42,415 nucleotides of DNA from Trichodesmium sp. MAG_R02 (GTDB lineage: Bacteria; Cyanobacteriota; Cyanobacteriia; Cyanobacteriales; Microcoleaceae), in the NCBI GenBank assembly GCA_023356605.1, contig JAKQYE010000019.1, positions 1-42,415 on the forward strand. The letters are read 5' to 3'. The translations under genes and the position numbers were made by a program. The notes under the pieces were generated by a model. It worked only from the letters and a program-made list of their open reading frames with translations, made no database searches and was not told where the DNA came from. Position 1 is the first letter of the stretch; the number at the start of each line of letters is the position of its first letter. Of this stretch, positions 26,993 to 35,618 are shown one piece after another.

Positions 26993-27883
26993 CTATTCTT
27001 TTCGTAATTGCTTGTCCTTTGGATAATTCACCATCAATTCTTTTACTTGTTCAGCATGATATGAGCTACGAGTCAAGGGGGAAGCAACAACTTGTAAAAA
27101 TCCCATAGAATACCCGATTTTTCTCCATTGCTCAAATTGTTCAGGCTTGACGAAAGTATCTACTGGTAAATGTTTAGGACTTGGTTGTAGGTATTGTCCA
27201 ATTGTTAAAATATCACAGTTAACAGCTCGTAAGTCCTTCATTACCTTTTGGACTTCTGCATCAGTTTCTCCGACACCTACCATAATTCCAGATTTTGTAT
27301 ACACTTCTGGGGCTAATTCTCGCGATCGCCTCAAAAGTTCTAATGTTCGGTGATAATTACCCAATGGTCTAACTCGACGATATAATCGTTGAACCGTCTC
27401 AGTATTATGGTTAATGACTTCTGGTTTAGCATTAAGAATTATGTCTAAGGCTTGCCAATTGCCACATAAATCTGGTATCAGTACCTCTATCGTCGTCTTA
27501 GGTGAAATTGCCCGTACTTGGGAAATACATTTAGCAAACTGAGTCGCACCTCCATCACCTAAATCATCTCTATTTACGGAGGTAATCACCACATGAGAAA
27601 GTCTTAATCTTTTTACTGCTTCTGCCAGTCGCTCTGGTTCAGTAATATCTAAAGGCTGAGGCTTTTTCTCAAAATCAATATCACAGTAGGGACAAGCACG
27701 AGTACAACCAGGTCCCATAATTAAAAAAGTTGCCGTCCCAGCGTTAAAACACTCGCCAATGTTTGGACAGGAAGCTTCCTCGCAGACCGTCTTGAGATTT
27801 AGGTCTTGCAAAATTTCTTTAACCGTACCAACTCTTTGCCATTGGGGAGCTTTGACTCTTAACCAATCTGGTTTGACTACCAC
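26993..27883 (-). CDS. lipA: Lipoyl synthase
   Basis: 296 residues from GTG 27883, preceded by AGAGGAAAAG. It is a radical SAM enzyme with two [4Fe-4S] clusters. The auxiliary-cluster cysteines are C34, C39 and C45 ([12 protein letters not shown]). The SAM-cluster cysteines are C60, C64 and C67 (CTRACPYC). The C-terminal [12 protein letters not shown] contains the Ser ligand of the auxiliary cluster. Other conserved pieces are [31 protein letters not shown] and [15 protein letters not shown]. It inserts two sulfur atoms into octanoyl groups on the E2 proteins of 2-oxoacid dehydrogenases and the glycine cleavage H protein. All catalytic residues are present. Cyanobacteria often carry two LipA paralogues, and which one this is cannot be told. 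Confidence 0.96.
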   Translation of the reverse strand: MVVKPDWLRVKAPQWQRVGTVKEILQDLNLKTVCEEASCPNIGECFNAGTATFLIMGPGCTRACPYCDIDFEKKPQPLDITEPERLAEAVKRLRLSHVVITSVNRDDLGDGGATQFAKCISQVRAISPKTTIEVLIPDLCGNWQALDIILNAKPEVINHNTETVQRLYRRVRPLGNYHRTLELLRRSRELAPEVYTKSGIMVGVGETDAEVQKVMKDLRAVNCDILTIGQYLQPSPKHLPVDTFVKPEQFEQWRKIGYSMGFLQVVASPLTRSSYHAEQVKELMVNYPKDKQLRKE

Positions 27884-28019
27884 CTTTTCCTCTGCTGTAG
27901 TTTTATGTACTTATTAAATATAACAAATTTGCCACTCTAGTAACAAGAGTTTTCAGTAAATTTATTGAGATAGTAAAGCTATATATTGTTTTGTCCCGAA
28001 ATCCCAAGAGAATATTTAA

Positions 28020-28114
28020 TATAGTCATTTCAAAAAGAGATGAAAAACTTTTTCTGCACCAAACGCGAGTTATTGCAAGAAATACTTATCTCAATTTAAA
28101 TTAAAATAACTATA
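28020..28114 (-). repeat. 95-bp IS630-related miniature element
   Basis: TATAGTCATTTCAAAAAGAG at the left, AAATTAAAATAACTATA at the right. It abuts the truncated 3' end of the IS701 relic, which may have been cut by this insertion or by a deletion next to it. Confidence 0.85.
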
Positions 28115-28121
28115 CTTAGGA

Positions 28122-28775
28122 ATTGAGGCAATTTAATTGTTGCACTACCCTAAAGATAGATGTGTTATTACCATCTCCTCCATCAATTAACACAATTTCT
28201 GGCTGATATCCGGGCTGACAAACATTGAGCTACTAGAGACATTGACCTCTTCCAGTTTCAGTAAAAATTCTGGGTCTTTTTTTCCTTATGGTAAAGAATC
28301 AGCCTTTTGATACAAAGCTATATCTAAGGGTAGACTTTTAAGTCCATCATAAAGATGAGCTGTAACTGTAATTATACCATGATCTGTTTTTCCTATTTCT
28401 CCCATATATTGTCGCCCTACTCCAGCAGTTAAATTACCGCTTTTTCTATGTCCTGAATTGTCTATAATTAAAGCAATTAGGATCGAGAAGGCTTTGTTTG
28501 ACGACATTCCCACATCACTTGAAGACGACGCTCCCAATACACCATCTACTGGCCAGTTCCCTCGAACTAGAAAATGTCGTAATTTTTGGTATGATGGACT
28601 TAGTGTATTTTTTGATTCAACAGACAAGTTTTTTCTGTGGCTTTCTCAGGAGTAGTCCTTCTATACAATCTCTACACCCTGTTTTTTGAACAGGAGTTTC
28701 TTAAATGCATTGTTAAAGCGATCGCACCACCGACGGAAACAAGAGGGCATGGCCACTGAAGTTGTTTCTTTCATT
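28122..28775 (-). pseudogene. IS701-family transposase, broken
   Basis: On the minus strand: CFRRWCDRFNNAFKK, a disrupted N-terminal part with stops, then SHRKNLSVESKNTLSPSYQK, LIALIIDNSGHRKSGNLTAG, VGRQYMGEIGKTDHGIITVT, AHLYDGLKSLPLDIALYQKA and, after another stop and shift, YQPEIVLIDGGDGNNTSIF. This is the D(N)SGHRKSG / GEIGKTD pattern of the cyanobacterial IS701 group (DDE-type). The first and second catalytic Asp regions are visible, and the C-terminal third is absent. At least three in-frame stops or shifts inactivate it. Confidence 0.85.
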
Positions 28776-28839
28776 GGACTTTCCCCAGGGAGTAATTAAC
28801 ATAAAATGGTTGTCAAGTACATACCATAACCTTTTTTTT

Positions 28840-28990
28840 TACTGTTCTTTCACTAAAGTCCCGCTATGAAATGATTTAGTCGATTGTAAACTACTCCAAT
28901 GGATTTCTGGCCATCTGAGAAAAGTTTTTCCTCTCGCTTTCCCCTAATAAACCTCCTACATAATATCTGATACTAAGTCCGCTGAGCGAA
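28840..28990 (-). pseudogene. Second IS701-type transposase fragment
   Basis: The minus strand reads YVGGLLGESERKNFSQMARN followed by a shifted VVYNRLNHF-like stretch. This corresponds to the N-terminal YLxGLLGESERKNLSQ region of the same family, separate from and partly overlapping in content with the neighbouring relic. Only about 50 codons remain. Confidence 0.5.
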
Positions 28991-29008
28991 AAACCGATAA
29001 AAATTATT

Positions 29009-29102
29009 TATAGTCATTTTAAATAAGAATGAGATATTTTTCACCTGAAATACTTTCATAGCAAGAAACAATTGTCTCAATTAAGAGTGTGAAACGACTA
29101 TA
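29009..29102 (-). repeat. 94-bp IS630-related miniature element
   Basis: TATAGTCATTTTAAATAAGA at the left, GTGTGAAACGACTATA at the right. Same orientation as 30219-30312; together the two bracket the second IS630 relic. Confidence 0.85.
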
Positions 29103-29124
29103 TAAACTAGCCAATGATAATTAG

Positions 29125-30190
29125 TTAACTTTTTGATAATGAAGTGATTTTTTCCCATACCTGGCAACGAGGTACTAAAACTTCTTCTCTGTCTTCAATA
29201 GCTTCAATATTTTCATTTACTATCTTGTTTATCTATCAAAGACCATAATCTTTCTGCTGGTTGTAAATAAGAGTCAGTAGGGTGGAATAAATTCCACAAT
29301 TATTATCTTTCGACTTTCACTTTTTTAGTATGGTGCCTCCCCGGGTTATCTTCTACTAAGAGAACAATTTTTTCTTTGGTTAATCCCACATCTTCAGCAA
29401 AAGCTTCATAAACCAAACTTAACCATTTATTATTGACCCTGAGTATGAGATACCATAAAGTTTTTCCAGTTTTCAGTTTCACCAATCCATTACATCTAAC
29501 CATCCATAACGATGTTCTACGATAGCTGTTTGCTTTTCTCAATACTGAGCCCATACTTTTCTGATGATTGGTTTTAACCCTACTCTATGTTCATTAAAAG
29601 ATCGTAAATAATATTCTTTGAAGGATATTTTCTCTTAATTATTTGACTTTTAATGGTGAATTTTTATTGAAGTTTTTTTGTGCAATTAAGTCTCCTTTTT
29701 TATGTTTTGGCCTTGGTTTCTTCCCAGAATATTTGGACTTTTTTAGGTAATCCCACCCCCTTTGATTCCATACTTTTTCAATTCCTGTAACTTTCTCTAT
29801 CCATCTAGCTACTTTGGGTCCAGTCTATATTCCTCCATCTGGTGCTCTTTTTTTGAGTTTAACTATTAGTTATACAAGTTTTTTTTCATTTAATAAAGTT
29901 TTTTTTCTCTATGATGCTTGACGCTTTTTTCTTAAGATTTGTGATACCAGCTTCAGCCAAATCATTGTATTTCTTGAGAATTTTAAGAGAATATTGATAC
30001 TTTAATCCCACAGCGATCGCTGAATTTTTAATTGTCCATCAAGGGATAAATTTTCCATAACAGATGCTATCGTCTTGCTTCTACAGGTTCAAGACAAGTT
30101 CTATACTTTTCTTTTAGTATGAGTTTTAATAAAACTTTTGAGTCTACGTGGGTTTCTACTTAACCAACCCATGATACATTAACTCAAATA
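29125..30190 (-). pseudogene. Second IS630-type transposase, heavily decayed
   Basis: The minus-strand order is: N-terminal helices with an IKKRAPDGG-like linker near 29850, VTGIEKVWNQRGWDYLKKSK, KPRPKHKKGDLIAQ, then the catalytic domain IRKVWAQY, AIVEHRYGWLDVMDW, KTGKTLWYLILRVNNKW, LTKEKIVLLVEDNPGRHH (second Asp) and finally LYPTDSYLQPAERLW (Glu motif). Multiple stops and shifts are present. It belongs to a different IS630 branch from the relic at 3440 (the RPxxKxVW...PAERLW type). The longest intact frame is 83 codons (29303-29554). Confidence 0.82.
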
Positions 30191-30218
30191 TCTTTCAGGG
30201 ATTTCCCTTAAGCTGATA

Positions 30219-30312
30219 TATAGTCGTTTTAAATAAGAATGAAAAACTTTTTTTGGCTGAAACTTAGTTATAGCAAAAAATACTTGTCTCAATTTAAATT
30301 CAAATGAATATA
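30219..30312 (-). repeat. 94-bp IS630-related miniature element
   Basis: TATAGTCGTTTTAAATAAGA at the left, TTTAAATTCAAATGAATATA at the right (right end decayed). Confidence 0.8.
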
Positions 30313-30455
30313 TTTCACGACTTGATGACTAGGAACAATTGACCCATTCGGAACCCTTGGATACTTAAATTGTCAACTTAAGTTATTCTTCCTCCTCCTA
30401 TATGTTGACATTCTATCACTTCTTATAGCAATTAATTCTCAATAAACTACTTTTT

Positions 30456-30484
30456 TTGACAATCACTTCATATATGTGTATTAT
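30456..30484 (+). promoter_or_regulatory. Probable fur promoter
   Basis: TTGACA (30456-30461), a 17-base spacer and TATTAT (30479-30484) give a near-consensus sigma-70 promoter 32 bases before the GTG start of fur. The -10 region is followed by ATTGTCAATAACTATAG, AT-rich dyad-like sequence where Fur could bind for autoregulation. Confidence 0.6.
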
Positions 30485-30516
30485 TGTCAATAACTATAGA
30501 TTTTTGAAAAAACACC

Positions 30517-31029
30517 GTGGCTCTTTACACACCATCTTCATTTAAAGCAGAACTAAATGAAAAAGGTTGGCGAATGACCCCCCAAAGGGAGACAATTTTG
30601 CAAATCTTTCAAAATCTGCCAAAAGGCAATCATCTGAGCGCCGAAGACCTTTATAATATGCTAAAAAATCGAGGTGAGAGAATTAGTCTATCCACCATTT
30701 ATAGAACCTTAAAGTTAATGGCAAGGATGGGAATTCTACGAGAACTAGAATTAGCAGAGGGGCATAAACATTATGAAATAAATCAACCTTTTCCTCATCA
30801 TCATCATCATCTTGTTTGCGTACAATGTAACAAAACTATTGAATTTAAAAATGATTCTATTTTAAAGATTGGCCTCAAGCAAGCAGAAAAATCAGGATTA
30901 CATCTTTTAGATTGTCAGTTAACTATTCATACAATTTGTTATGAAGCTCTAAGAAAGGGATGGCCTTCCCTTGTATCTTCTGATTGGTGTTGCCCAAGGG
31001 GACTTGCAGATGTAGAAAACTGTGAATAG
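30517..31029 (+). CDS. fur: Ferric uptake regulator, FurA type
   Basis: 170 residues from GTG 30517, where the family's MxxYTxSSxKAELNExGWRxTPQRETIL begins. The winged helix covers residues 1-85 (ISLSTIYRTLKLMARMGILR is the recognition region). The metal-binding half has the HHHHH run (94-98), CVQC (101-104), HLLDCQLTIH and C141. The usual second CxxC of the structural zinc site (ICPxC) is replaced by ICYEAL, and the tail is longer than in Anabaena FurA, ending in a Cys-containing SSDWCCPRGLADVENCE. With Fe(II) it represses iron-uptake genes, and in cyanobacteria it is a global regulator. A promoter lies upstream and a terminator follows. Confidence 0.93.
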   Translation: MALYTPSSFKAELNEKGWRMTPQRETILQIFQNLPKGNHLSAEDLYNMLKNRGERISLSTIYRTLKLMARMGILRELELAEGHKHYEINQPFPHHHHHLVCVQCNKTIEFKNDSILKIGLKQAEKSGLHLLDCQLTIHTICYEALRKGWPSLVSSDWCCPRGLADVENCE

Positions 31030-31402
31030 ATAAAATTTTATGAACAAAAGACTACCCCACTTTGATCAGAAGTGGGGTCATTTCATTTCTGCCTACCCCG
31101 ACTGTTGTTAATTTTTTTCAGCACCTTAAAATAAGCAGCTTTAATTCTTTGTCCTCAGAAAATATTAATAACCCTATATTTATTTTTAGTTAACTAAATA
31201 CTAGTAAGATATAGCAACCTGCGCTGGTATGTTTACATAAGACAAATTACAACTAATGTCATATATGCAAAAGTATTAGTAATATTAGCATAAATCTGTA
31301 CTATATTGAAAGACAATAGTAATATGTAAATATGTGAGGGCTCATGGCTATATATAAGATTTCAGAAGATACAATTTTTCTCTAGTGATAATAAATTAGT
31401 AG
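31030..31402. other. Spacer between fur and the peptidoglycan-binding protein
   Basis: Besides the terminator it is AT-rich and shows no gene or dispersed repeat. The two genes converge here. Confidence 0.5.
31054..31078 (+). terminator. Terminator of fur
   Basis: ACCCCACTT / AAGTGGGGT form a perfect 9-bp stem with a 7-base loop (TGATCAG), followed by CATTTCATTT, 24 bases after the fur stop. The T tract is weak, but the stem is strong and well placed. Confidence 0.7.
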
Positions 31403-32863
31403 TTAATCTCCAATATCTTTACCATTAACTCCATAAATTAGTTGAGCTTTTGCTACTGCCGCTCTTGTTCGTGAATCGTAAACTCCATTCAATGGGCCAG
31501 TATAAAATCCTTTTAAGCGAAGTCGATTTTGAAGTTCTAACACCTGTGTTTGGCTATTAATATGACTAAATTGCTCCTCAGAAATATTTTGGTCGATCAT
31601 AAAAGGAGCTCTTAATAACTGTAATGTATTTCTTGTAGCTTCTCCACTGACAACTAACCCCAAATCTTGCTGAAAGTTCCTGACAGCAAATTCTGTACTA
31701 GGCCCAAAAAAACCATCAATAATTCCAGGATAATATCCCAATTTTGCTAACAAAATCTGAAGTTGTTTAACAGCCCAACCCTGATGGCCTCGTTTAAGAA
31801 AACTTGGGTCTGACTGTTGGCTACTAATATAATTCCCTCTGGAGTCAGATATTGGACCTGGAGGTAAAGTTTGCTGGGGGTCAAAAAGAAATGCTTGAGT
31901 TGTTTGTCCAACTATACCCGTAGGAGTTATTCTATTTGTATTCTGAAAATTAATTACAGCTATTTCTGTACTTTGATCGAAAGAGTTAGTTATCTGTCCC
32001 TGATAATAACCTAAACTTCGTAAACGTTGCTGTAATTTTCCTACATCCGGCCCTATGTTTCCAAGTTTCAGAACTCTCTTTACAGCAATAGCTCTCCTAC
32101 CAAACAAAAATTCCCATGTGGTGTATCCTACTTGACCAGTAGATGTAATTCCATAAACATTTTGAAATCGTATTACTGCAGTTCTAGTTTCTTGGTCATA
32201 AATACTATTGATTCGACCTTTGTAAAAACCTAGTTCTGCTAATCGTTTTTTAAGAGTTGCTACTTGAGGACTAACTTCACCCAAAAACAATACCTTTGTG
32301 GGATAAGTAAATAATTGACTATTAGTTTTACTATCTTTCCTACCCAAAATTAGTAAGGACCAGGTAGTAAGATCAATTTGACCAGTAGGTGTAAGACCCT
32401 TATCTTCCTGAAACTGTATGACAGCTATTTCTGTTTCTTGACCGTAATATCCAGTTAGGTTACCAGTAAAATAGCCTAGTTCCCTGAGTTTTCTTTGAAC
32501 TGCTGCCACTATTGCCGCAGAGTCTCCATGTCTTAAACAAACTTGACGAGGAGAAACAAGAACTACATTACTCTCTTGTCTGGAACTAGAGAAAAAAGAA
32601 TTTGTTGCTAGTTGTTCTTGAGCTGTTTTATTATTCTGAGGCTGACTAACATCAAAATCACTATAACTATTTGTTTCAGGAACACAAATTTCTGAAACCC
32701 GAGCCAAACTAGCATCAATTAGAATAGAGTTGATAATTACTGCTAATAAAAAGTTGATGTAAGGCAAACTGAAACATTTTTTCCAGTTAAGTTCTTCAAT
32801 AGGCTTTAAATCCTTGATTTCTTTATTAACTAGAAAAAGTTCTAAGATTGCAAGGGATTCCAT
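31403..32863 (-). CDS. Membrane-anchored protein with five peptidoglycan-binding modules
   Basis: 486 residues. A membrane segment at about 33-54 acts as an anchor or uncleaved signal, then a polar linker to about 105. Five PG_binding_1 repeats follow at about 113-171, 190-253, 263-326, 355-416 and 438-482, each with the pattern V..LQ..L..LGYY.G.I.G.(F/Y)...T..AV..FQ, for example VAAVQRKLRELGYFTGNLTG and VKQLQILLAKLGYYPGIIDG. The modules are three-helix bundles that bind peptidoglycan stems. There is no catalytic domain (no amidase, LD-transpeptidase or lysozyme), so it is structural, or a wall-targeting adaptor acting in the periplasm. The ATG at 32863 lacks a ribosome site. The final module lacks its last helix residues, and the protein ends shortly after it. 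Confidence 0.9.
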   Translation of the reverse strand: MESLAILELFLVNKEIKDLKPIEELNWKKCFSLPYINFLLAVIINSILIDASLARVSEICVPETNSYSDFDVSQPQNNKTAQEQLATNSFFSSSRQESNVVLVSPRQVCLRHGDSAAIVAAVQRKLRELGYFTGNLTGYYGQETEIAVIQFQEDKGLTPTGQIDLTTWSLLILGRKDSKTNSQLFTYPTKVLFLGEVSPQVATLKKRLAELGFYKGRINSIYDQETRTAVIRFQNVYGITSTGQVGYTTWEFLFGRRAIAVKRVLKLGNIGPDVGKLQQRLRSLGYYQGQITNSFDQSTEIAVINFQNTNRITPTGIVGQTTQAFLFDPQQTLPPGPISDSRGNYISSQQSDPSFLKRGHQGWAVKQLQILLAKLGYYPGIIDGFFGPSTEFAVRNFQQDLGLVVSGEATRNTLQLLRAPFMIDQNISEEQFSHINSQTQVLELQNRLRLKGFYTGPLNGVYDSRTRAAVAKAQLIYGVNGKDIGD

Positions 32864-32999
32864 AAATTTTTGGGAGACTCTTTTTTGAGATTAATTAACA
32901 AGCTAAAGTAAATGTTCAGCACTCAGCATTCAGCATTCAGCATTGAACTATTCAATTATTATCACAGTTAAGGATCAATTAGTTTCTTCGGAGTACTGT

Positions 33000-33093
33000 T
33001 ATAGTTATTTTGATTTAGGTTGAGACAAATATTTCTTGCTATAACTAAGTTTCAGCATAAAAAGTGTTCCATTCATATTTGAAATAACTATAA
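33000..33093 (+). repeat. 94-bp IS630-related miniature element
   Basis: TATAGTTATTTTGATTTAGG at the left, ATATTTGAAATAACTATA at the right; a well-preserved copy. Confidence 0.88.
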
Positions 33094-33285
33094 GTCATGA
33101 ATGAGACAGATCATAACTTAACCTAAGTCTTTGCTTGAATGTTTTCAAAAGCTGTAAAGCTCAATCGTCTTTATCTGAATGCTTATGAGCTAAATTTTAT
33201 TTTAGTATTTAATTTTTTTATGTTTTTTTATAACTACTTGAGGATTTAAAATAATCAAGTGTATAGAAATATTACTGTTCCTAAG

Positions 33286-33402
33286 TTATAGTTACTAATT
33301 TTGTAGGCAAATTTACCCAAGCAACGTCTAGCTTGATCCCAATAGGGCTAACTATAAGGCTCTCTACCAGCTTTCCATCAAATACAGAGTTACCAACTAC
33401 TT
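33286..33402 (-). repeat. 117-bp dispersed repeat, copy 2
   Basis: The reverse complement of 16490-16606. The minus strand gives VVGNSVFDGKLVESLIVSPI and then IKLDVAWVNLPTKLVTI. The frame here is open to TKLVTI, while the other copy has a stop, so this copy is closer to the original coding form. Confidence 0.6.
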
Positions 33403-33575
33403 TTATTAAATAATTTATGCCATGGCCTAATAGTTTATTTACAATAAATTTGCTAGCTGTATGGATGTAATTCCATCTTGGTTATTGGTATATTATGTTA
33501 GAGTTTCATATGTTGATTATGACGAATTTGACTATTGTTGATATTTAATTACACTTGTCTTGATACTACCTTTAT

Positions 33576-33752
33576 TCAAACTAAACCTGCGCGATCGCAA
33601 ATTAAAGCCACAATAGCAGCAAAAATAGTAATTCCCAGAGCAGTTACAGGATTTTGGCCTCTACAAATAGCAAAAGAAGTAGCGACACCAGCTCCTAAAG
33701 CAGCAGTGATAGCGACAACTAATGGGTCACGGTTTGAATGATTGTTGTACAT
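33576..33752 (-). CDS. Small cyanobacterial membrane peptide, unknown function
   Basis: 58 residues, ATG 33752 preceded by CTAGGGTTAAAA. The sequence starts MYNNHSNRDPLVVAITAALG and continues AGVATSFAICRGQNPVTALG and ITIFAAIVALICDRAG: two hydrophobic segments (about 11-30 and 35-52) separated by a short polar turn RGQNPV. It is probably a two-span hairpin in the membrane. It resembles short conserved hypothetical proteins of filamentous cyanobacteria (the GQNPVTALGIT turn). The frame on the opposite strand is a shadow. Function unknown. The HIP1 octamer near its 3' end is in coding sequence. Confidence 0.68.
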   Translation of the reverse strand: MYNNHSNRDPLVVAITAALGAGVATSFAICRGQNPVTALGITIFAAIVALICDRAGLV

Positions 33753-34674
33753 TTTTAACCCTAGATATTTTTGTTAAACAATTTATCTTAAAGTTGTTTG
33801 AATACTTGAACTATTAGTCAGCATAAACGGACCATAGTATAGTTGGCTGAATTCGGCCCTGCCCTCTTGTTTACAAAATCAGGAGAATTTCAAAACAAAC
33901 AACTTTGTATAAACCTATCACTCAAGCATTATGGAAGTGGCAAATGCTATGGTTTTGTAATTAAGATTTAGATTTATCTAAATTTCTTAACAAATACTAT
34001 CTTGGGCTTATCCTAATTTACCGAAAAATTTGGTTTTTCGTTTTATAAAAAGAAAAGGAATTTATTTGGCAGCTTCAGTCATTTTGTTAGCATAGCAATC
34101 GCAATTTGCCATTAACATACAATGCCAATTTTGTCAACCTGTTTAATTGATCACAGTCCTTGGGTGTTACTAAAGCTTAAAAAAAGTGAAATAATAACTG
34201 GGACTTGCTACTGATTAAATCTGAAAACCTTGATCCATAAACAGTGCTCTAGCTCTTGTAAGTGCTCTAAAAGCAAAAGCTTTTTGCTCCCCTAAGCTGA
34301 AAATATGAGGATTTTTAGCTGACAAGGGGGGGATGGGAGGAATAATTTTCCTTGGGCATCTAATTTGTTGATTCATATCTACAGTGTTTTTCAAATCAAA
34401 TCAACACTAATTGTGGAAAGTCTATTGTCAATAAGTTCGATTTGCCAGAGTTTATTGAGAATTATTCAGAGTCTATTAACTTGATAGGTTTGCCCTGTTC
34501 CTACCATTGCCCATAATACTTTTTCAGCAAACTCTAACTAAATCAAGCTCAAAAACCAAGAATTTTCTCCTATTTTACTCGGAAAAATCTAGAAAGATTC
34601 ACATTTAAACTATTGGCCATTGCTTACTCCATATTTCAGGCCCTTATGTATAGATACATTCAAAAAAAGCAAGA
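33753..34674. other. Gene-free stretch upstream of the IS608-like element
   Basis: Contains only a 19-base fragment TTACCGAAAAATTTGGTTT (34018-34036) identical to the left border of the IS608-like element downstream, probably a solo left end. No gene is supported. Confidence 0.5.
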
Positions 34675-34678
34675 TTAC

Positions 34679-34932
34679 CGAAAAATTTGGTTTAAAGCCT
34701 TGCCCGTCAGCGGGGGACTTTTTAGTTGATTTTTTTCACAGGCCATGTCCTTGTTGCTTTTGAGTTCACAATAAATATATTAGTCGCGGGTGGGCTTACA
34801 CCAGACAAAAAAACGGACGGGTCGGCAAATGTAAGACTACTGCCAAAGTAGCGACAGCCTGTGAAACGTCAACCCGCATGGGAGCTACGGCTCCGTTGCT
34901 TCCCCGTGCCTAATGACCGTGGAGGATGTCAA
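34679..34932 (+). mobile_element. IS608-like (IS200/IS605) non-autonomous element, 254 bp
   Basis: Preceded by TTAC (34675-34678) and ending in TCAA (34929-34932), the IS608 cleavage tetranucleotides. The left end has CCCGTCAGCGGG. The right end has the stem-loop GGAGC TACG GCTCC (34881-34894) and ACCGTGGAGGATGTCAA. It has no transposase gene. One plus-strand frame at the right end reads CKTTAKVATACETSTRMGAT and ends at TAA, comparable to the tail of a tnpB gene, so the element is probably a deletion derivative keeping both ends plus the tnpB 3'/guide-RNA region. It lies tail-to-tail with trmD, two bases beyond its stop codon. Confidence 0.75.
34830..34932 (+). ncRNA. Candidate TnpB-type guide RNA (omega RNA) scaffold in the IS608-like element
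   Basis: In IS200/IS605 elements the guide RNA scaffold is transcribed from the right end, and the guide is the flanking DNA directly after it. This segment is GC-richer than its surroundings, is highly conserved with the copy at 16843-17195, and has stacked inverted words (ACTACTGCCAAAGTAG and GGAGCTACGGCTCC). If transcribed, the guide would be the antisense of the trmD 3' end. No TnpB gene is seen in the window, so function is inference. Confidence 0.35.
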
Positions 34933-34934
34933 AA

Positions 34935-35618
34935 TCAATCATCATCATTTTTAAGCAAATCTGGACGACGAGATTTTGTTCTCTGAACTTGTTGTTGGTA
35001 TCGCCATCTTGCTATTTCAGCATGATGTCCTGACAGTAAAACTTCAGGAACTTTCCAGCCACGAAAATTAGCAGGCCGAGTATAATGAGGATACTCAAGT
35101 AATCCCGACTCAAAACTTTCACTTTTTAAGGATTCAGCCTTTCCTACGGTTCCAGGAAGTAATCGGACTACACCATTAATTAAAGCTAAAGCTGGTATTT
35201 CTCCACCTGTGAGGATAAAATCTCCTAGGGATACTTCTCTACTAACTAAATATTGGACTCTCTCATCAATACCTTCGTAATGGCCACAAATTAGAATCAG
35301 TTGTTCATAATCTGTGGCCAGCTCTCGAAACAGTCCTTGATGCATTGTTTTTCCCTGAGGAGTTAATAGAATTACCTCTCGTCTTGAGAGAGTTGGCAAT
35401 GATTCTACAGCAGCAAATATGGGCTCTGGTTTTAGAATCATTCCTACTCCTCCACCATATGACTCATCATCAACTTTTTTATATTTATCTGTGGTATAAT
35501 CGCGGGGGTTAACTAAATTAACCTTGGCGATTTTTTTGTCAAAGGCTTTCCCCAGTAAACCTGAATTTAGAGGTGTTGTAAAAAAGTCTGGAAACAGAGT
35601 AATAACATCAAATTGCAC
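34935..35618 (-). CDS. trmD: tRNA (guanine-37-N1)-methyltransferase
   Basis: 227 residues from GTG 35618. SPOUT-class motifs are complete: MQFDVITLFPDFF, VDDESYGGGVGMILKPEPIF, ICGHYEGIDERV, the trefoil-knot SAM site LGDFILTGGEIPALALINGV and LPGTVGKAESLKSESF (with the catalytic Asp in the disordered lid region, and GLLEYPHYTRP binding tRNA). It methylates G37 next to the anticodon, preventing frameshifts. The protein acts as a dimer in the cytosol. The last codons, KNDDD, stop 2 bases from an inserted IS608-like element, which thus replaces the native 3' flank. Confidence 0.97.
   Translation of the reverse strand: MQFDVITLFPDFFTTPLNSGLLGKAFDKKIAKVNLVNPRDYTTDKYKKVDDESYGGGVGMILKPEPIFAAVESLPTLSRREVILLTPQGKTMHQGLFRELATDYEQLILICGHYEGIDERVQYLVSREVSLGDFILTGGEIPALALINGVVRLLPGTVGKAESLKSESFESGLLEYPHYTRPANFRGWKVPEVLLSGHHAEIARWRYQQQVQRTKSRRPDLLKNDDD

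Larger units (their letters stand above)
32864..33575. other. Intergenic stretch with one miniature element and a shared repeat
   Basis: Contains AGCACTCAGCATTCAGCATTCAGCA (a triplicated CAGCATT word near 32920-32944), the 94-bp element 33000-33093 and the dispersed repeat 33286-33402. No gene is supported. Confidence 0.5.

Noticed and set aside
33535-33741. 68-codon plus-strand frame
   Set aside because: Lies opposite the 58-residue membrane peptide, which has the better start signal and a membrane-protein pattern.
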